From Prauserella halophila (GTDB taxonomy: Bacteria; Actinomycetota; Actinomycetes; Mycobacteriales; Pseudonocardiaceae), in the NCBI RefSeq assembly GCF_024171895.1, contig NZ_JAMTCQ010000009.1, positions 161,318-225,317 of the forward strand: a stretch of DNA of 64,000 nucleotides, given 5' to 3'. Positions 8,896 to 18,340 of the stretch are shown here, piece after piece. Within the stretch, counting starts at the first letter, position 1; the number at the start of each line of letters is the position of its first letter. The notes below the pieces were generated by a model. That model worked only from the letters and a program-made list of their open reading frames with translations. It was not told the DNA's origin and did not search any database. Position numbers and translations under genes: made by a program.

Positions 8896-10503
8896 TCACC
8901 GGTCGGGTGGCGTTGTGAGCGGCAACCGCGCTGCGGTGACGAGCTCGTCGCCTTCGGCGCGTTCGTAGATCGCCCGTGACTCACGGCCGTCGATCTCGAC
9001 GGTGGCGACGGCGTTGGGCAGGTGCGGGCCCCACACCCGTTGCCAGTCCACGTCGGCGGGTGCGACTCCGACCCGGCGTGCCCACCGGCGCATGACGGCC
9101 GCCAGCGGTCGCCACCACGCGATCCGGAAACCCCACGCGATGTAGGCGGGCGCCTCGTTGTGCACCGGCGAGCAGGTGAGCTGGTGGACCCGGGACCGCA
9201 CCGGCTCACCGAACGTGGCTTCGGCGGCGTAGTGGTGGTGGACGTCGCCGGAGAGCACGGTGACCGAGGCCGGAGCGTCGCGGCGGCTCGCCACCCGGCG
9301 GATGAGGCGCGCGAGCCGGTCGAACGACCTCCGGAACGCCGCCCAGTGCTCCATGTCGAGAACCTGGCGGAGCATCTCCGCCCATCGGCCGCGCAGTCCT
9401 GGTTCATCGCAGGCGCGTTCGTTGATCGATTCCCCGTCGGAGATGGAGTGCGGCAGCAGCCACGGCAGCGAGGACCCGAGCAGCAGATGGTCGATCTCGC
9501 CCTCGGCGTTGTCCTCGATCCAGGTGAACTCGTCGTCGTCGACCATCGACCGGTCGCCGGGCTCGAGCATCCGCCCGGCCCTGGTGTCGATCATGAGCAG
9601 CCTGATCCGCCCGAAATCGCGTCGATAGGACCACCGGACGCTGGTGCTGTCGGCGTCGGCACGCTGCGCGAACTCGCGCAGCAGCGGTGCCGCATCGCCG
9701 TCGTGGCCGGTGACCGCCTTGAACACCTCGTCGTCGGCGAGTTCGTCCGGCCCGAGGTTGCCGAGATGCTGATACACCCAGTACGACACCAGCGCGTCGC
9801 GGATCCGCTCCGGCCACCACGGCTTCTTCGACATCTGCTCGCGCCACGCCCGCGAGGTGTTCCAGTCGTCGCGCACGTCGTGATCGTCGAAGATCATCGA
9901 CGTCGGCACGGTCGAGAGCAGCCAGCGCAGCAGTGGTTCCGTCCAGCTCTCGTAGTAGAGGTGGGCGTACTCGTCGAAGTCGGTCACCTCGGCCCCGGGC
10001 GGCCGGCGCAGGTCCCGGCGGGTGGCCAGCCACTCCTTGGCCTCCGCGGTCGGCTCGTCGGCGTAGACCTGGTCCCCGAGCAGCAGCAGCGCCTCGGGCC
10101 ACTCGGACTCGTCGAACTCGGCCATCCTGCGCGCGTACGCGATGAGCGCGTCGGATCCGATGCCGCGTTCGTGCCCCGGCCTGCGGCAGGAACCGAAAAC
10201 CAGCCGGAAGGTACCCGCCCCCAGCGTCCGGATCCGGCAGGCCGGCAGGGCCGACCCCGGCTCCGGCCAGACGAGCTCACCGTCGAGCCGTACCTCGTAC
10301 GGCGTGCTCGCGCCAGGCCGGAGCCCGTGGACGACGACCAGTGCGTAGTGGTGACCGTAGACCTCGAAGGTGCGGGCCGTGCTGCCCAGCACGTCGACCT
10401 CGCAGGAGGAGTCGGTCTCGACCCACACCGTTGCGGTGGTCTCGCCGACGTGCCTCAGCAGTGGTCCGAGTAGTAGTTGTGCCGTCACGCCAGCCTTCTT
10501 CAC
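8896..10503 (-). CDS. PhoD-like metallophosphatase (alkaline phosphatase D family)
   Basis: A 535-aa protein with an N-terminal fibronectin-like segment (residues ~8-95) and a calcineurin-like phosphoesterase core. Metal-site motifs are present in order: FGSCRRPG (~105), LLGDQVYADE (~145), FDDHDVRDDWN (~210), and LSGDVHHHYAAEA (~430). These match the PhoD-like family, in which secreted PhoD needs Ca/Fe for phosphodiesterase activity. No signal peptide or Tat motif is visible, so this member is probably cytoplasmic and its substrate is unknown. An in-frame GTG six codons inside (VTAQLLLGP) could be the true start. It is divergent from the amidohydrolase at 10824. Confidence 0.85.
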   Translation of the reverse strand: MKKAGVTAQLLLGPLLRHVGETTATVWVETDSSCEVDVLGSTARTFEVYGHHYALVVVHGLRPGASTPYEVRLDGELVWPEPGSALPACRIRTLGAGTFRLVFGSCRRPGHERGIGSDALIAYARRMAEFDESEWPEALLLLGDQVYADEPTAEAKEWLATRRDLRRPPGAEVTDFDEYAHLYYESWTEPLLRWLLSTVPTSMIFDDHDVRDDWNTSRAWREQMSKKPWWPERIRDALVSYWVYQHLGNLGPDELADDEVFKAVTGHDGDAAPLLREFAQRADADSTSVRWSYRRDFGRIRLLMIDTRAGRMLEPGDRSMVDDDEFTWIEDNAEGEIDHLLLGSSLPWLLPHSISDGESINERACDEPGLRGRWAEMLRQVLDMEHWAAFRRSFDRLARLIRRVASRRDAPASVTVLSGDVHHHYAAEATFGEPVRSRVHQLTCSPVHNEAPAYIAWGFRIAWWRPLAAVMRRWARRVGVAPADVDWQRVWGPHLPNAVATVEIDGRESRAIYERAEGDELVTAARLPLTTPPDR

Positions 10504-10823
10504 GAAATCGGGGTGGAGAGTTCGAGACCGGGCATCTCGCCGTTCCGGAAGGCGTCGGCGAACACGTCGACGATCTCGGCCTTGCGGTCACGCTCGCCCA
10601 GGCCGCTTTGCATGCTCACGCTTCTCGACCTCCGTCCGTAGCGGAGTGTGCAGCTTCGTCGGCCACGCTCGAAACACCCACCGGCGCCGCGACCGTCGGC
10701 GTCGATCCTGCCAGAACCGCGGGCCACGTGCCCCTGCGCTACGTGCCCGCGGAGGCCGCCGAGTGCAGGACATGCGGTGCCGAGTGCAGGACATGCGCGA
10801 AGGGGTGGGCCTACCCTGTCGCC
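10504..10823. promoter_or_regulatory. Divergent intergenic region
   Basis: This 320-bp region separates the divergent PhoD-like and amidohydrolase genes and must hold both promoters, although no clear -35/-10 pair could be assigned. Its only conspicuous structure is a two-copy 21-bp-period repeat at 10761-10797, annotated separately. Confidence 0.4.
10761..10797 (+). repeat. 21-bp-period intergenic repeat, two copies (GAGTGCAGGACATGCG)
   Basis: Identical 16-mers start at 10761 and 10782, exactly 21 bp apart. The same unit with the same spacing recurs at 18341, 45801, 52317, 56010 and 57136 of this window. This copy lies 27 bp upstream of the amidohydrolase start, the only site of the six upstream of divergent genes. 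Confidence 0.8.
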
Positions 10824-12455
10824 ATGCTGGATCTGCTGCTGCGCGACGTGCGCGCTCTGACGCTGAACCCCGCCCACCCGCGTGCCCACACGATCGGGGT
10901 ATTGGGAGGGCGCATCGTCGGGGTGGACGACGAGGTCACGGAGCTACCCGCCCGCCACGTCGTCGACGGCGGAGGCGCCACCGTCACCCCGGGGTTCTCC
11001 GACGCCCACAACCACATGGTCTGGTACGGCCTGTCGCTCGCCGAGATGGATTTGTCGACCGCCACGACGCCGGAAGAGCTTTACGACGCGGTCGCGGCGG
11101 AGGCGGCGAAGCTGCCCGGTCACGGGTGGGTCATCGGTTCCGGATACGACGACTTCGCTCTCGGCGGTCACCCGGATCGCGCGGCGCTCGACCGTGCGGG
11201 CGGTGGCAGGCCGGTGTGGCTCAAGCACCGCTCGGCGCACATGGCGACCGTCAGCACGAAGATCCTCGAGTTCACCGGCGTGCTGGACGGCTCGGCCGTG
11301 GTCCCCGAGGGCGGGGCCGTCGAACGCGGCGCCGACGGCGCACCCACCGGACTGCTCGCGGAGCAGGCGCAGCAGCTCGTCGACCGGCTGGTGAAGCCGT
11401 ACCCGGTGGGTGAGCTGGCGGACGCGATCACGCGCGCTTCGGCGGTGTATGCGGCCGAAGGCCTCACGCACGTCACCGAGGCGGGTATCGGTGGTGGCTG
11501 GATCGGCCACAGTCCCGCCGAGGCGGCCGCCTACCAGCTCGCGCGCGCCCGCGGGGACCTCAGCCAGCGCGTCGAGCTGATGCCTGCCCGCGAGGTGCTG
11601 CACGAGGTCGACGAGGCTTACGGCCTCGACCTGGGCCTGCGCACCGGGTTCGGTGACGAGTTCCTCCGCATCGGCCCGATGAAGATCTTCACCGACGGCG
11701 CGCTGTCGAGCCGCACCGCCGCGGTGACGGCGCCGTTCTGCGGGCACGGCGGCGGTGACGCCCACGGCCTGCTGGGCGACGACCCGGAGGTGCTCCGCAA
11801 GGCCATCCTCGCGGCACATCACGGCGGTTGGCGGGTGGCGGCCCACGCGATCGGCGACCGTGCCATCGACCTCACGCTCGACATCTTCGAACAGGCGCAG
11901 CGGGAACTGCCGCGGCCCGGGGTGCGGCACCGGATCGAGCACGCCGCCATGACGCGGCCCGAGCAGCTCGCGCGGATGGCCGAACTCGACGTGGTGCCGG
12001 TGCCGCAGCCCCGGTTCCTCTACGAGATCGGGGACACGATCGCCGACGCCATCGGCGAGGAGCGGATGCCGTGGGTGTACCGCAGCAAGTCCTTTGTGGA
12101 CGCGGGGCTTCCCGTGGTTGGCAGTTCCGACCGGCCGTGTGTGTCGGCGGGTGCCCCGTTGCTGGGGATGCAATCGCTGGTCGAGCGTGAGACCAAGAGC
12201 GGCGCCATCGCCTCGCCCGGCGAACGCGTCGACGCCGAGCAGGCGCTGCGGGCCTTCACCACCGGCGCCGCCTACGCCGCGGGTCAGGAGAACGTGCGCG
12301 GGCGGATCGAACGGGGCATGTACGCCGACCTCGTGCTGCTCGACGACGACCCCACGGCCGTGCCCGGCTCGAAGATCGGCGGCATCGGCGTGCAGGCCAC
12401 GCTCGTCGCAGGCCGGGCCGTGCACGGGGCCGACCGCTTCTCGTTCCCCGGATGA
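10824..12455 (+). CDS. YtcJ-like amidohydrolase
   Basis: A 543-aa member of the amidohydrolase_3 (YtcJ/NfdA-like) branch of the metal-dependent amidohydrolases. It has the small N-terminal beta sandwich (residues ~1-50), the metal motif DAHNHMVWYG (~62), DGALSSRTAA, the HAIGDRAID segment with a metal-ligand His, HRIEHAAMT, and GSSDRPCVSAGAPLLGMQ near the C terminus. Relatives hydrolyse N-acyl or N-formyl substrates; the substrate here is unknown. The ATG at 10824 was chosen because the protein starts with the typical strand MLDLLLRDVRALTL; the frame remains open far upstream but there it is Arg/Pro-rich and crosses the 21-bp repeats. Confidence 0.85.
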   Translation: MLDLLLRDVRALTLNPAHPRAHTIGVLGGRIVGVDDEVTELPARHVVDGGGATVTPGFSDAHNHMVWYGLSLAEMDLSTATTPEELYDAVAAEAAKLPGHGWVIGSGYDDFALGGHPDRAALDRAGGGRPVWLKHRSAHMATVSTKILEFTGVLDGSAVVPEGGAVERGADGAPTGLLAEQAQQLVDRLVKPYPVGELADAITRASAVYAAEGLTHVTEAGIGGGWIGHSPAEAAAYQLARARGDLSQRVELMPAREVLHEVDEAYGLDLGLRTGFGDEFLRIGPMKIFTDGALSSRTAAVTAPFCGHGGGDAHGLLGDDPEVLRKAILAAHHGGWRVAAHAIGDRAIDLTLDIFEQAQRELPRPGVRHRIEHAAMTRPEQLARMAELDVVPVPQPRFLYEIGDTIADAIGEERMPWVYRSKSFVDAGLPVVGSSDRPCVSAGAPLLGMQSLVERETKSGAIASPGERVDAEQALRAFTTGAAYAAGQENVRGRIERGMYADLVLLDDDPTAVPGSKIGGIGVQATLVAGRAVHGADRFSFPG

Positions 12456-12577
12456 GCCGTTCGGCAAACCGCGGGCGCACGTGGTGAGACGAACCCGACA
12501 CGCTACGTGGGGGCTGTACGGGCCTGCCGGCGGGTGGTGCGAGCCTGCGGGTGGCTGAGCGAATCGGGAGGTGCGTG

Positions 12578-13297
12578 ATGAGGGAAACCGTGCGGGAACT
12601 GCTCGACGCGGTGGACAAGGCGTCGGATGAGGTCGGACGGGCCGCGACGATGCTGCTCGACTGCGTGGACGACGGCGGCGTCATCCACACGGCGGGTGCG
12701 GGTCACTCGGTGGCGATGGTGTGCGAGACGTTCTACCGAGCAGGCGGACTCGCCGCGGTGCGGCCGCTGTGGGATCCGGAGGTCGTCCCGCTCGGCGGAG
12801 CGCTGCGCAGCACCGCCGCGGAGCGGGAGATCGGCCGCGGGCGCTCGCTGGTCGAACGAGCACAGCCGACGCCACCCGACGTCGTGGTCGTGTTCTCCAC
12901 GAGCGGGCGCAACCCGTATCCGGTGGAGATCGCGCAGGAGTCGGCTGCGCGCGAGGTGCCCGTGATCGCCGTCACATCGATCGCGGCGTCGGCGGGTTCG
13001 ACGGATCGTGCGGGCACGCGGGTCGCCGACCACGCCGACCTCGTGCTCGACACGGGGGTGCCCGTGGGCGATGCCGTGTATCCGACGGCCGCGCCGCGTA
13101 CGTCGGCGGTATCGACCGTTCTCGGCGCGTACACGTGGTCGGCGGTGCTCGCGGAGCTGCACCGGCAGGCGGATCAGCGTGGCAGCGTCCTTCCACTGTG
13201 GACGAGCGCCAACGTGTCCGGTGGCGATGAGCGCAACGCCGAGCTGTTCGCGCGCTACTCGGACCGCATCCCGGAACTGACGGCCGATCTGAGCTGA
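12578..13297 (+). CDS. SIS-domain sugar isomerase-like protein (UPF0309 type)
   Basis: A 239-aa single-domain SIS protein. Phosphosugar-binding motifs are visible: IHTAGAGHSVAMVCETFYRAGG (~35-57, split by a variable residue), VVVFSTSGRNPYPVEIA (~100) and APRTSAVSTVLGAYTW (~165). Such proteins bind or isomerise phosphorylated sugars. The ATG at 12578 has a good GGGAGG seven bases upstream. It sits 122 bp after the amidohydrolase and could share its transcript. The window has a second, different SIS protein in the GlcNAc locus at 48896. The substrate cannot be deduced. Confidence 0.8.
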   Translation: MRETVRELLDAVDKASDEVGRAATMLLDCVDDGGVIHTAGAGHSVAMVCETFYRAGGLAAVRPLWDPEVVPLGGALRSTAAEREIGRGRSLVERAQPTPPDVVVVFSTSGRNPYPVEIAQESAAREVPVIAVTSIAASAGSTDRAGTRVADHADLVLDTGVPVGDAVYPTAAPRTSAVSTVLGAYTWSAVLAELHRQADQRGSVLPLWTSANVSGGDERNAELFARYSDRIPELTADLS

Positions 13298-13327
13298 GAG
13301 TGGACTTGAGCTGACGGCGGAGGCTCG

Positions 13328-13651
13328 TCAGGGGTGCAGCGTCGCCACCGCGCCGAAACCGGCGAGCTCCACGATCCGCCGGGCCGGAGTGCCCGGCAGT
13401 GCGACGATGGCCAGTTCGGTCTGCAGCCGCTGCAACCGGCCTGCCAGGGTGAACAGGATGTGCAGTCCTGAACTGTCCAGATAGGACACTTCGGTCAGGT
13501 TCAGCGACACGTGCACCAGGTCGTTGTCGATCGCCTGGTACAGCTTGTCGCGCACCTGATCGGCGTTGGAGAGGTCGATCTCTCCGGTCACCGTGATCTC
13601 GACTCGCTGTGGTTCCGTTTCGTTGCGTGACTCGACGTGCGCCACCGTCAT
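13328..13651 (-). CDS. STAS-domain anti-sigma factor antagonist
   Basis: A 107-aa STAS domain protein of the SpoIIAA/RsbV type. It starts with the VEITVTGEIDLSNADQVRDKL strand-helix unit and contains SYLDSSGLHILF, in which the second or third Ser is the usual phosphorylation site. In its unphosphorylated form such a protein binds an anti-sigma kinase and frees a sigma factor. Its ATG overlaps the stop of the upstream phosphatase/kinase gene by 4 bp (ATGA), so the two are translationally coupled and probably form one partner-switching module. The cognate sigma factor is not in the window. Confidence 0.9.
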   Translation of the reverse strand: MTVAHVESRNETEPQRVEITVTGEIDLSNADQVRDKLYQAIDNDLVHVSLNLTEVSYLDSSGLHILFTLAGRLQRLQTELAIVALPGTPARRIVELAGFGAVATLHP

Positions 13652-15249
13652 GACCGGTTCCCCAAGCTTCTGCGCAGATACACCGTCGTGCCCTCGTCGT
13701 CGTGGTCGATGCGCAGCTCGTCGCTCAGCTGCTGCATCAGCTGGGTCCCCCTGCCCCGGTTCGTGCCGCGGGCGGGCCGCCAGTTGCCGTGGTCCCGGAC
13801 CGTCCCTTCGAGCAGGCCGTCCGAAGCCGTCAGCCGCAGCTCGAACCGGCCACCGGCCGGGCCGTAGGCGTGTTCCACGACGTTCGCGCCCGCCTCGCCG
13901 ATGACGACCAGTACGTCGTCGAGGTCGTCGTCGGTGGCGCCGACCGTCGGAAGCCAGCGGCGCAGCGCCGCGCGGACCTCCGCGAGTGATTCCGGCACGG
14001 CGTCGAGCGTCAGTGTCAGCTCGGGCTGCACCGCGGCGGGATGACGCCGGATCGCCAGCAACGCGATGTCGTCATCGGTGGGGTCGGTGCCGACGAGGCG
14101 CAGCATCACGTTTGAGCACAGCGGTTCCGCAGGCCCCGACTCGACGACGTCGCGCAGCAGCGCCAGCCCGTCGTCGAGCGGTCGGTGCCTGCGCTCGACG
14201 AGCCCGTCGGTGTAGAAGAGCACGGTCGTGCCCGGGGCGACGTCGACGACCGTCGTCCGGCGTGGCCGCGGTACGGTGCCCGCGCCGACGGGCGGGTCGA
14301 CGGGGATGTCCGGTAGCTCGGCGGGGGCGTTCTCGGGGGCCATCACAGGAGTGAGATGACCCGCCAGTGACAGATGCATGCGGCCGAGTGACGGCTCCCA
14401 CATGGCATAGCTCACCGTGGCCATCATGTTCGGTTCGAAGTGCCGGATGTGGCGGTCGAGTTTGGTCAGGACCTCGGCCGGGTCGGCGGAATCGAGTGCA
14501 TACGAGCGGGCGGCGGTGCGGAGCCGCGCCATGACGGTGGCGGCGTCGAGGCCCCGGCCGACGACGTCGCCGATCGTGGCGCACAGCCAGCCGGAGGGCA
14601 GTCGGAAGACGTCGTACCAGTCGCCGCTGGCACCGCCCGCTTCCCCGGGTGCGTACCGCGCGGCCATGTCGAGACCGGGAATCTCGGGAAGAGTGCCCGG
14701 CAGTAGCGTGCGCTGCAGTGAGAGTGCGGCGGCGTGCCCGGATCCGGTCAGCCGATTGCGGGTGACCATCGCGACCCGGTCGCCGGCCACCCGGAGGAAC
14801 TCGACGTCGGTGTCGTCGAACTGGCACTCCGTGATTGAACCGACGTGCAGAACGCCGAGCAGTTCGCCGTCGGCTATGAGTGGAATGCCCGCCAACGACC
14901 GGATTCCGCGATGCCACAGGATCGGATTGACGACCGTCGTCTCGTCGACATGATTCAGCACGAGCGGTTCGCGTGTCGTCGCGATCCTGCCCGCGAAACC
15001 CTCGCCGAGGCGGACGCGGGCGCCCTGCCGGACCGCCTCCTCCATGCCGGACGACGCCGTGGTGACGAGATGCTGCCCGCTCGAATCGAGTAGCAGCGCG
15101 GTGGCCGTGTCGGCGGTGAGCAGTTCCCGGACCCGTTCGAGGATTTCCTCGAGCAGCCGTTCGACCTCCAGGTGGGCGAGCGCGGCGTCGGTGACCACCT
15201 CGATCCGGCGGAGGTGGTCCGTGACGCTGTCCGGGTGGGACTTCGGCAT
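13648..15249 (-). CDS. GAF / PP2C (SpoIIE) phosphatase / HATPase_c fusion regulator
   Basis: A 533-aa regulator. Residues ~15-165 are a GAF sensor domain. Residues ~175-385 are a SpoIIE-like PP2C phosphatase (GGASGDWYDVFRL, the IGDVVGRGLDAA metal-binding segment, LFYTDGLVERR). Residues ~405-533 are a HATPase_c anti-sigma kinase domain (VIGEAGANVVEHAYG as N-box, RGTNRGRGTQLMQQL as G-box). One protein thus carries both opposing enzyme activities acting on the STAS antagonist encoded just downstream. The ATG at 15249 begins MPKSHPDSVTDHLRRIEVV; a longer start at 15285 is possible. The GAF ligand is unknown. Confidence 0.88.
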   Translation of the reverse strand: MPKSHPDSVTDHLRRIEVVTDAALAHLEVERLLEEILERVRELLTADTATALLLDSSGQHLVTTASSGMEEAVRQGARVRLGEGFAGRIATTREPLVLNHVDETTVVNPILWHRGIRSLAGIPLIADGELLGVLHVGSITECQFDDTDVEFLRVAGDRVAMVTRNRLTGSGHAAALSLQRTLLPGTLPEIPGLDMAARYAPGEAGGASGDWYDVFRLPSGWLCATIGDVVGRGLDAATVMARLRTAARSYALDSADPAEVLTKLDRHIRHFEPNMMATVSYAMWEPSLGRMHLSLAGHLTPVMAPENAPAELPDIPVDPPVGAGTVPRPRRTTVVDVAPGTTVLFYTDGLVERRHRPLDDGLALLRDVVESGPAEPLCSNVMLRLVGTDPTDDDIALLAIRRHPAAVQPELTLTLDAVPESLAEVRAALRRWLPTVGATDDDLDDVLVVIGEAGANVVEHAYGPAGGRFELRLTASDGLLEGTVRDHGNWRPARGTNRGRGTQLMQQLSDELRIDHDDEGTTVYLRRSLGNRS

Positions 15250-15358
15250 GGGGTTCAGGCTAACCCTCCGGCGCGTGCACGGCATCGGTTCGGTGCGGCC
15301 CTGTCGATTCTCCCTTCGTTCGTCGTGGGGCCGTGCTGTACGGGATGTCGACCGGTTG

Positions 15359-16300
15359 TCACCCGTGGTAGACGGTGTTTGCGCGGAGCGACGGGCGATC
15401 TGGGCCGAGAAGGGGTGCGAACAGGTCGCCTCGTGACGCTATGCGGTCCGTGGCCTCCGCGGCGGTGAATGTCACATCGCCCGGGTTGATGCAATCGGCA
15501 ACTTCCTCCCATGCAACGGGAATGGAGACGGTGGGGTGAGGGCGTGCGCGCAGCGAGTACGGCGCGATCGTGGTCTTCTGGGGATTGTTCTGGCTCCAGT
15601 CGATCAGGACCTTGCCCGCGCGGAGCTTTTTCGTCATGCGGGAGACGACGAGGTCGGGGTGTTCGCTCTCCACTCGTTGCGCGAGACGTCTGGCGTACTC
15701 CCGCGGATGCTGCGAATCATTGGTGCGGATGGGCGAGTACAGCTGCATTCCCTTGGACCCGCTGGTTTTCGGATACGCGGCGAACCCGTCGTCGGCCAGT
15801 AGTTCGCGCAGCAGCCGTGCCACCCGGCAACATTCGACGACCGTGGCGGGTTCGCCCGGGTCGAGGTCGAACACGAGCAGATCCGGTTCGTGTACCCCGC
15901 CGCGGGGTCCGACGGTCCACTGTGGAACATGAAGTTCGAGACTCGCGAGGTTCGCCGTCCACACCAGTGTTGGGAGATCCTGCACGAGTGCGAAATCCGC
16001 GTACTCCGAGCCGCGGGAGCTGCCCGGAGTGTCGATGCGCACCGTGCGAATCCAGTCGGGGGCGTGGCGGGACACGTTCTTCTCGAAGAACGACGCGCCG
16101 TCGACCCCGTCGGGGAACCGCTTCAGCGTCAACGGGCGGTCCCGGACGTGCGGCAGCAGTACGGGCGCCACGGTGACGTAGAAGTCGATGACCTCACCCT
16201 TGGTGAAACCCGCGGCCGGATACAGCACCTTGTCCAGATTGGATAGACGAAGGGACCGGCCGTCGATGTCGACGACCGGGTTGTTCGGATCTGCGTTCAC
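15359..16300 (-). CDS. LigD-type DNA polymerase/primase domain protein
   Basis: A 313-aa stand-alone archaeo-eukaryotic primase-type polymerase of the bacterial NHEJ system. Motifs are VDIDGRSLRLSNLDKVLYP at the N terminus, LLVFDLDPGEP (metal-binding Asp pair) near residue 155, TSGSKGMQLYSPI, and DWSQNNPQKTTIAPYSLRARP near the C terminus. It fills gaps and adds ribonucleotides at breaks. The GTG start at 16300 overlaps the stop of the upstream DNA ligase gene (GTGA), so the pair is coupled. In mycobacteria polymerase, nuclease and ligase are fused in LigD; here polymerase and ligase are separate, and no nuclease or Ku gene is in the window. Confidence 0.9.
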   Translation of the reverse strand: MNADPNNPVVDIDGRSLRLSNLDKVLYPAAGFTKGEVIDFYVTVAPVLLPHVRDRPLTLKRFPDGVDGASFFEKNVSRHAPDWIRTVRIDTPGSSRGSEYADFALVQDLPTLVWTANLASLELHVPQWTVGPRGGVHEPDLLVFDLDPGEPATVVECCRVARLLRELLADDGFAAYPKTSGSKGMQLYSPIRTNDSQHPREYARRLAQRVESEHPDLVVSRMTKKLRAGKVLIDWSQNNPQKTTIAPYSLRARPHPTVSIPVAWEEVADCINPGDVTFTAAEATDRIASRGDLFAPLLGPDRPSLRANTVYHG

Positions 16301-17319
16301 GACGGCAACTCCTCCGGAGCGCGATCGGGGCGGAGCCCGCGCCAGGACGGCGCGCGCAACCGGCCGTCCTCGGTCCACGCCTTGTACGCGACCTCGCCGA
16401 CGAGCACCGGGCGCACCCAGCGTGCCCCGCGGGCCCGCTCGTGCGGAACGTCGTCGGCGGCGAACGGACGGTCGGCCGTTTCGAGCTCGCTCAGCCGGGC
16501 GGACAGCTCGGCGAGCATGTCGTCGGTGAATCCCGTTCCCACCTGGCCGATATAGCGCAGCGGGCGCCCGGCCGCGCCGCTGCCGCTGTCGGACCCGCTG
16601 CCGGAGTCCTCGGCAGGCAGTCCCAGCAGCAGCGAGCCGAACGTCCTCGCGCGCCTGCCCTCGCCGGGTCGCCAGCCGCCGATGACGACCTCCAGTGTGG
16701 CGTTCTCGGTGACCTTCACCCAGTCGTTGCTGCGCTGCCCCGGCCGGTACGGCGAACCGCACCGTTTGGCGACCACCCCTTCGAGGCGTTGCCACGAGGC
16801 GGCTTCGGCGACGGCCGTTCCGTCGTCGAAGCGAGGGGAGACCGCCGCGTGCGGTCCGGCGATCCCGAGCGATTCGAGCAGCTCGCGGCGCTCGGCGTAC
16901 GGCGAGTCCAGCAGCCCGTGGCCGGCATGGTGCAGCACGTCGAAGACGACGTAGGTCACCGGAATCTGCGCGGCGAGTTGCAGGGCACGGGCGCCACCGG
17001 CGTGCATGCGCTGCTGCAGTGCGCCGAACGCGGGAACGCCACCGGTCAGCGCGACGATCTCCCCGTCGAGCCACACCGGTGCGGCCAGCTGCGAGGCGAG
17101 TCCCGCCAGCTCCGGGTAGACGCCGGTGATGTCACCGCCGCGCCGGGAGAACACGGCGAACTCGTCGCCGTCGGCGCGGACGAGCGCGCGTACGCCGTCC
17201 CATTTGAATTCGTACGACCAGCCGTCATCGCCGGGCAGCGTGCCCGGTGTGGCCAGCATCGGCAGCAGGACAGGGGGAAGCGGTTCGGGCTCTTCGGGGG
17301 CGTCGATGTCCGCCGTCAT
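16297..17319 (-). CDS. ATP-dependent DNA ligase (LigD/LigC type)
   Basis: A 340-aa ligase. Motif I is YEFKWDGVRAL, with Lys39 the adenylated residue; further landmarks are FSRRGGDIT (III), WLDGEIVAL, EGVVAKRCGSPYRPGQRSNDWVKV (IV/V) and a C-terminal OB fold ending near PVLVGEVAYKAWTEDGRLRAPSWRGLRPDR. It seals nicks and breaks, probably with the polymerase encoded immediately downstream. A Gly/Ser/Asp repeat (SGSGSDSGSG) is inserted in the OB-fold region near residue 245, where the family normally has a short loop. Confidence 0.9.
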   Translation of the reverse strand: MTADIDAPEEPEPLPPVLLPMLATPGTLPGDDGWSYEFKWDGVRALVRADGDEFAVFSRRGGDITGVYPELAGLASQLAAPVWLDGEIVALTGGVPAFGALQQRMHAGGARALQLAAQIPVTYVVFDVLHHAGHGLLDSPYAERRELLESLGIAGPHAAVSPRFDDGTAVAEAASWQRLEGVVAKRCGSPYRPGQRSNDWVKVTENATLEVVIGGWRPGEGRRARTFGSLLLGLPAEDSGSGSDSGSGAAGRPLRYIGQVGTGFTDDMLAELSARLSELETADRPFAADDVPHERARGARWVRPVLVGEVAYKAWTEDGRLRAPSWRGLRPDRAPEELPS

Positions 17320-17545
17320 GGGCGACGGTCTACCCGATCCGGCCCGGGTTCACCCGCCGAGCCGCCGGCGCGCCCTTGCTGCGCCGCGACCCGGCGAGCC
17401 CGGCCAGTGCCGCCGAGTGGTTCGTGCCTGCCTTACCTCGCGCGCCGATTCCCGACTCTTGCAGGGGTATGCCCGCCCTCGCGCAGGCATGCGAAAGACT
17501 GCTCGATGATCTTGTTCCCGATACTCACCGGAGGACGACTCCTCG

Positions 17546-18328
17546 ATGATGGGCCGCACGCACGCGCTCACCGGCTGGTGCGCCGGACTCGCCGTCGCAC
17601 CGCTGGCCGGCGTCACCTCGTTCGCCCAGACGCTGGTGTTCGCCGCGACCACCGCGGGCTACGCACTGCTACCGGACCTCGACCATCCGGGAGCCCGGGC
17701 ATCGAAGCTGCTCGGCCCACTGACCCGGCTCATCTCGCGGATACTGCGCGCGGCGTCGTCGGCCGTGTACTCGGTGACCAAGGGGCCGCGCGACGAGAAC
17801 CACAGCGGTGTGCACCGGCACCTGTCACACACGGTGCTGTTCGCGGCGGCGCTCGGCGCAGCGGTGGCCGGGGGAACGGAGATGGGCGGCGCATGGGTCG
17901 TCGCGGTCGTGGTCCTGTTCGGACTGCTGCTGGCCGAGGACGCACTCGGTGACTGGCTGCTTCCCGTGGCAGGTGGTGCGGCGATCTGGTGGGCGTGGGA
18001 GGCGAAACCGGACGCGCTCGCCGAACTCGAAGCCATGGGCGGACTGCTCGGGCTGGCGGTCGCCGTCGGCTGCGTCACGCACTGTCTCGGCGATGCGCTC
18101 ACCGAGTCCGGCTGCCCGTTCCTGTTCCCACTGCCCATCGCGGGCGAGACCTGGTACGAGCTGCGGCCGCCGTCGCTACTGCGGTTCCGCACCGGCAAGG
18201 GCGTCGAGAACAAGCTGATCTTCCCGGTGTTCTCCGTGCTCGCGGTGCTGCTACTGCCCGGCGTACTCCCGTGGCTGATCGACCTGGTGTCACCCGTGCT
18301 GTCCGGCACCCCCGCGGCCAACGGCTGA
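17546..18328 (+). CDS. Membrane metal-dependent hydrolase (YdjM-like)
   Basis: A 260-aa integral membrane protein starting MMGRTHALTGW. Conserved features of the YdjM/LexA-binding-like family are GRTHALTGW, LLPDLDHPGARASKLLG, HRHLSHTVLF and VTHCLGDALTESGCPFLFP, with the His/Asp clusters likely binding metal. At least five hydrophobic helices are visible (residues ~18-45, 95-115, 120-140, 165-185, 225-255). The biochemical role of this family is unknown. The two codons ATG ATG offer alternative starts. It is followed by a 21-bp-period intergenic repeat. Confidence 0.8.
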   Translation: MMGRTHALTGWCAGLAVAPLAGVTSFAQTLVFAATTAGYALLPDLDHPGARASKLLGPLTRLISRILRAASSAVYSVTKGPRDENHSGVHRHLSHTVLFAAALGAAVAGGTEMGGAWVVAVVVLFGLLLAEDALGDWLLPVAGGAAIWWAWEAKPDALAELEAMGGLLGLAVAVGCVTHCLGDALTESGCPFLFPLPIAGETWYELRPPSLLRFRTGKGVENKLIFPVFSVLAVLLLPGVLPWLIDLVSPVLSGTPAANG

Positions 18329-18340
18329 CCCTCCCACCCG

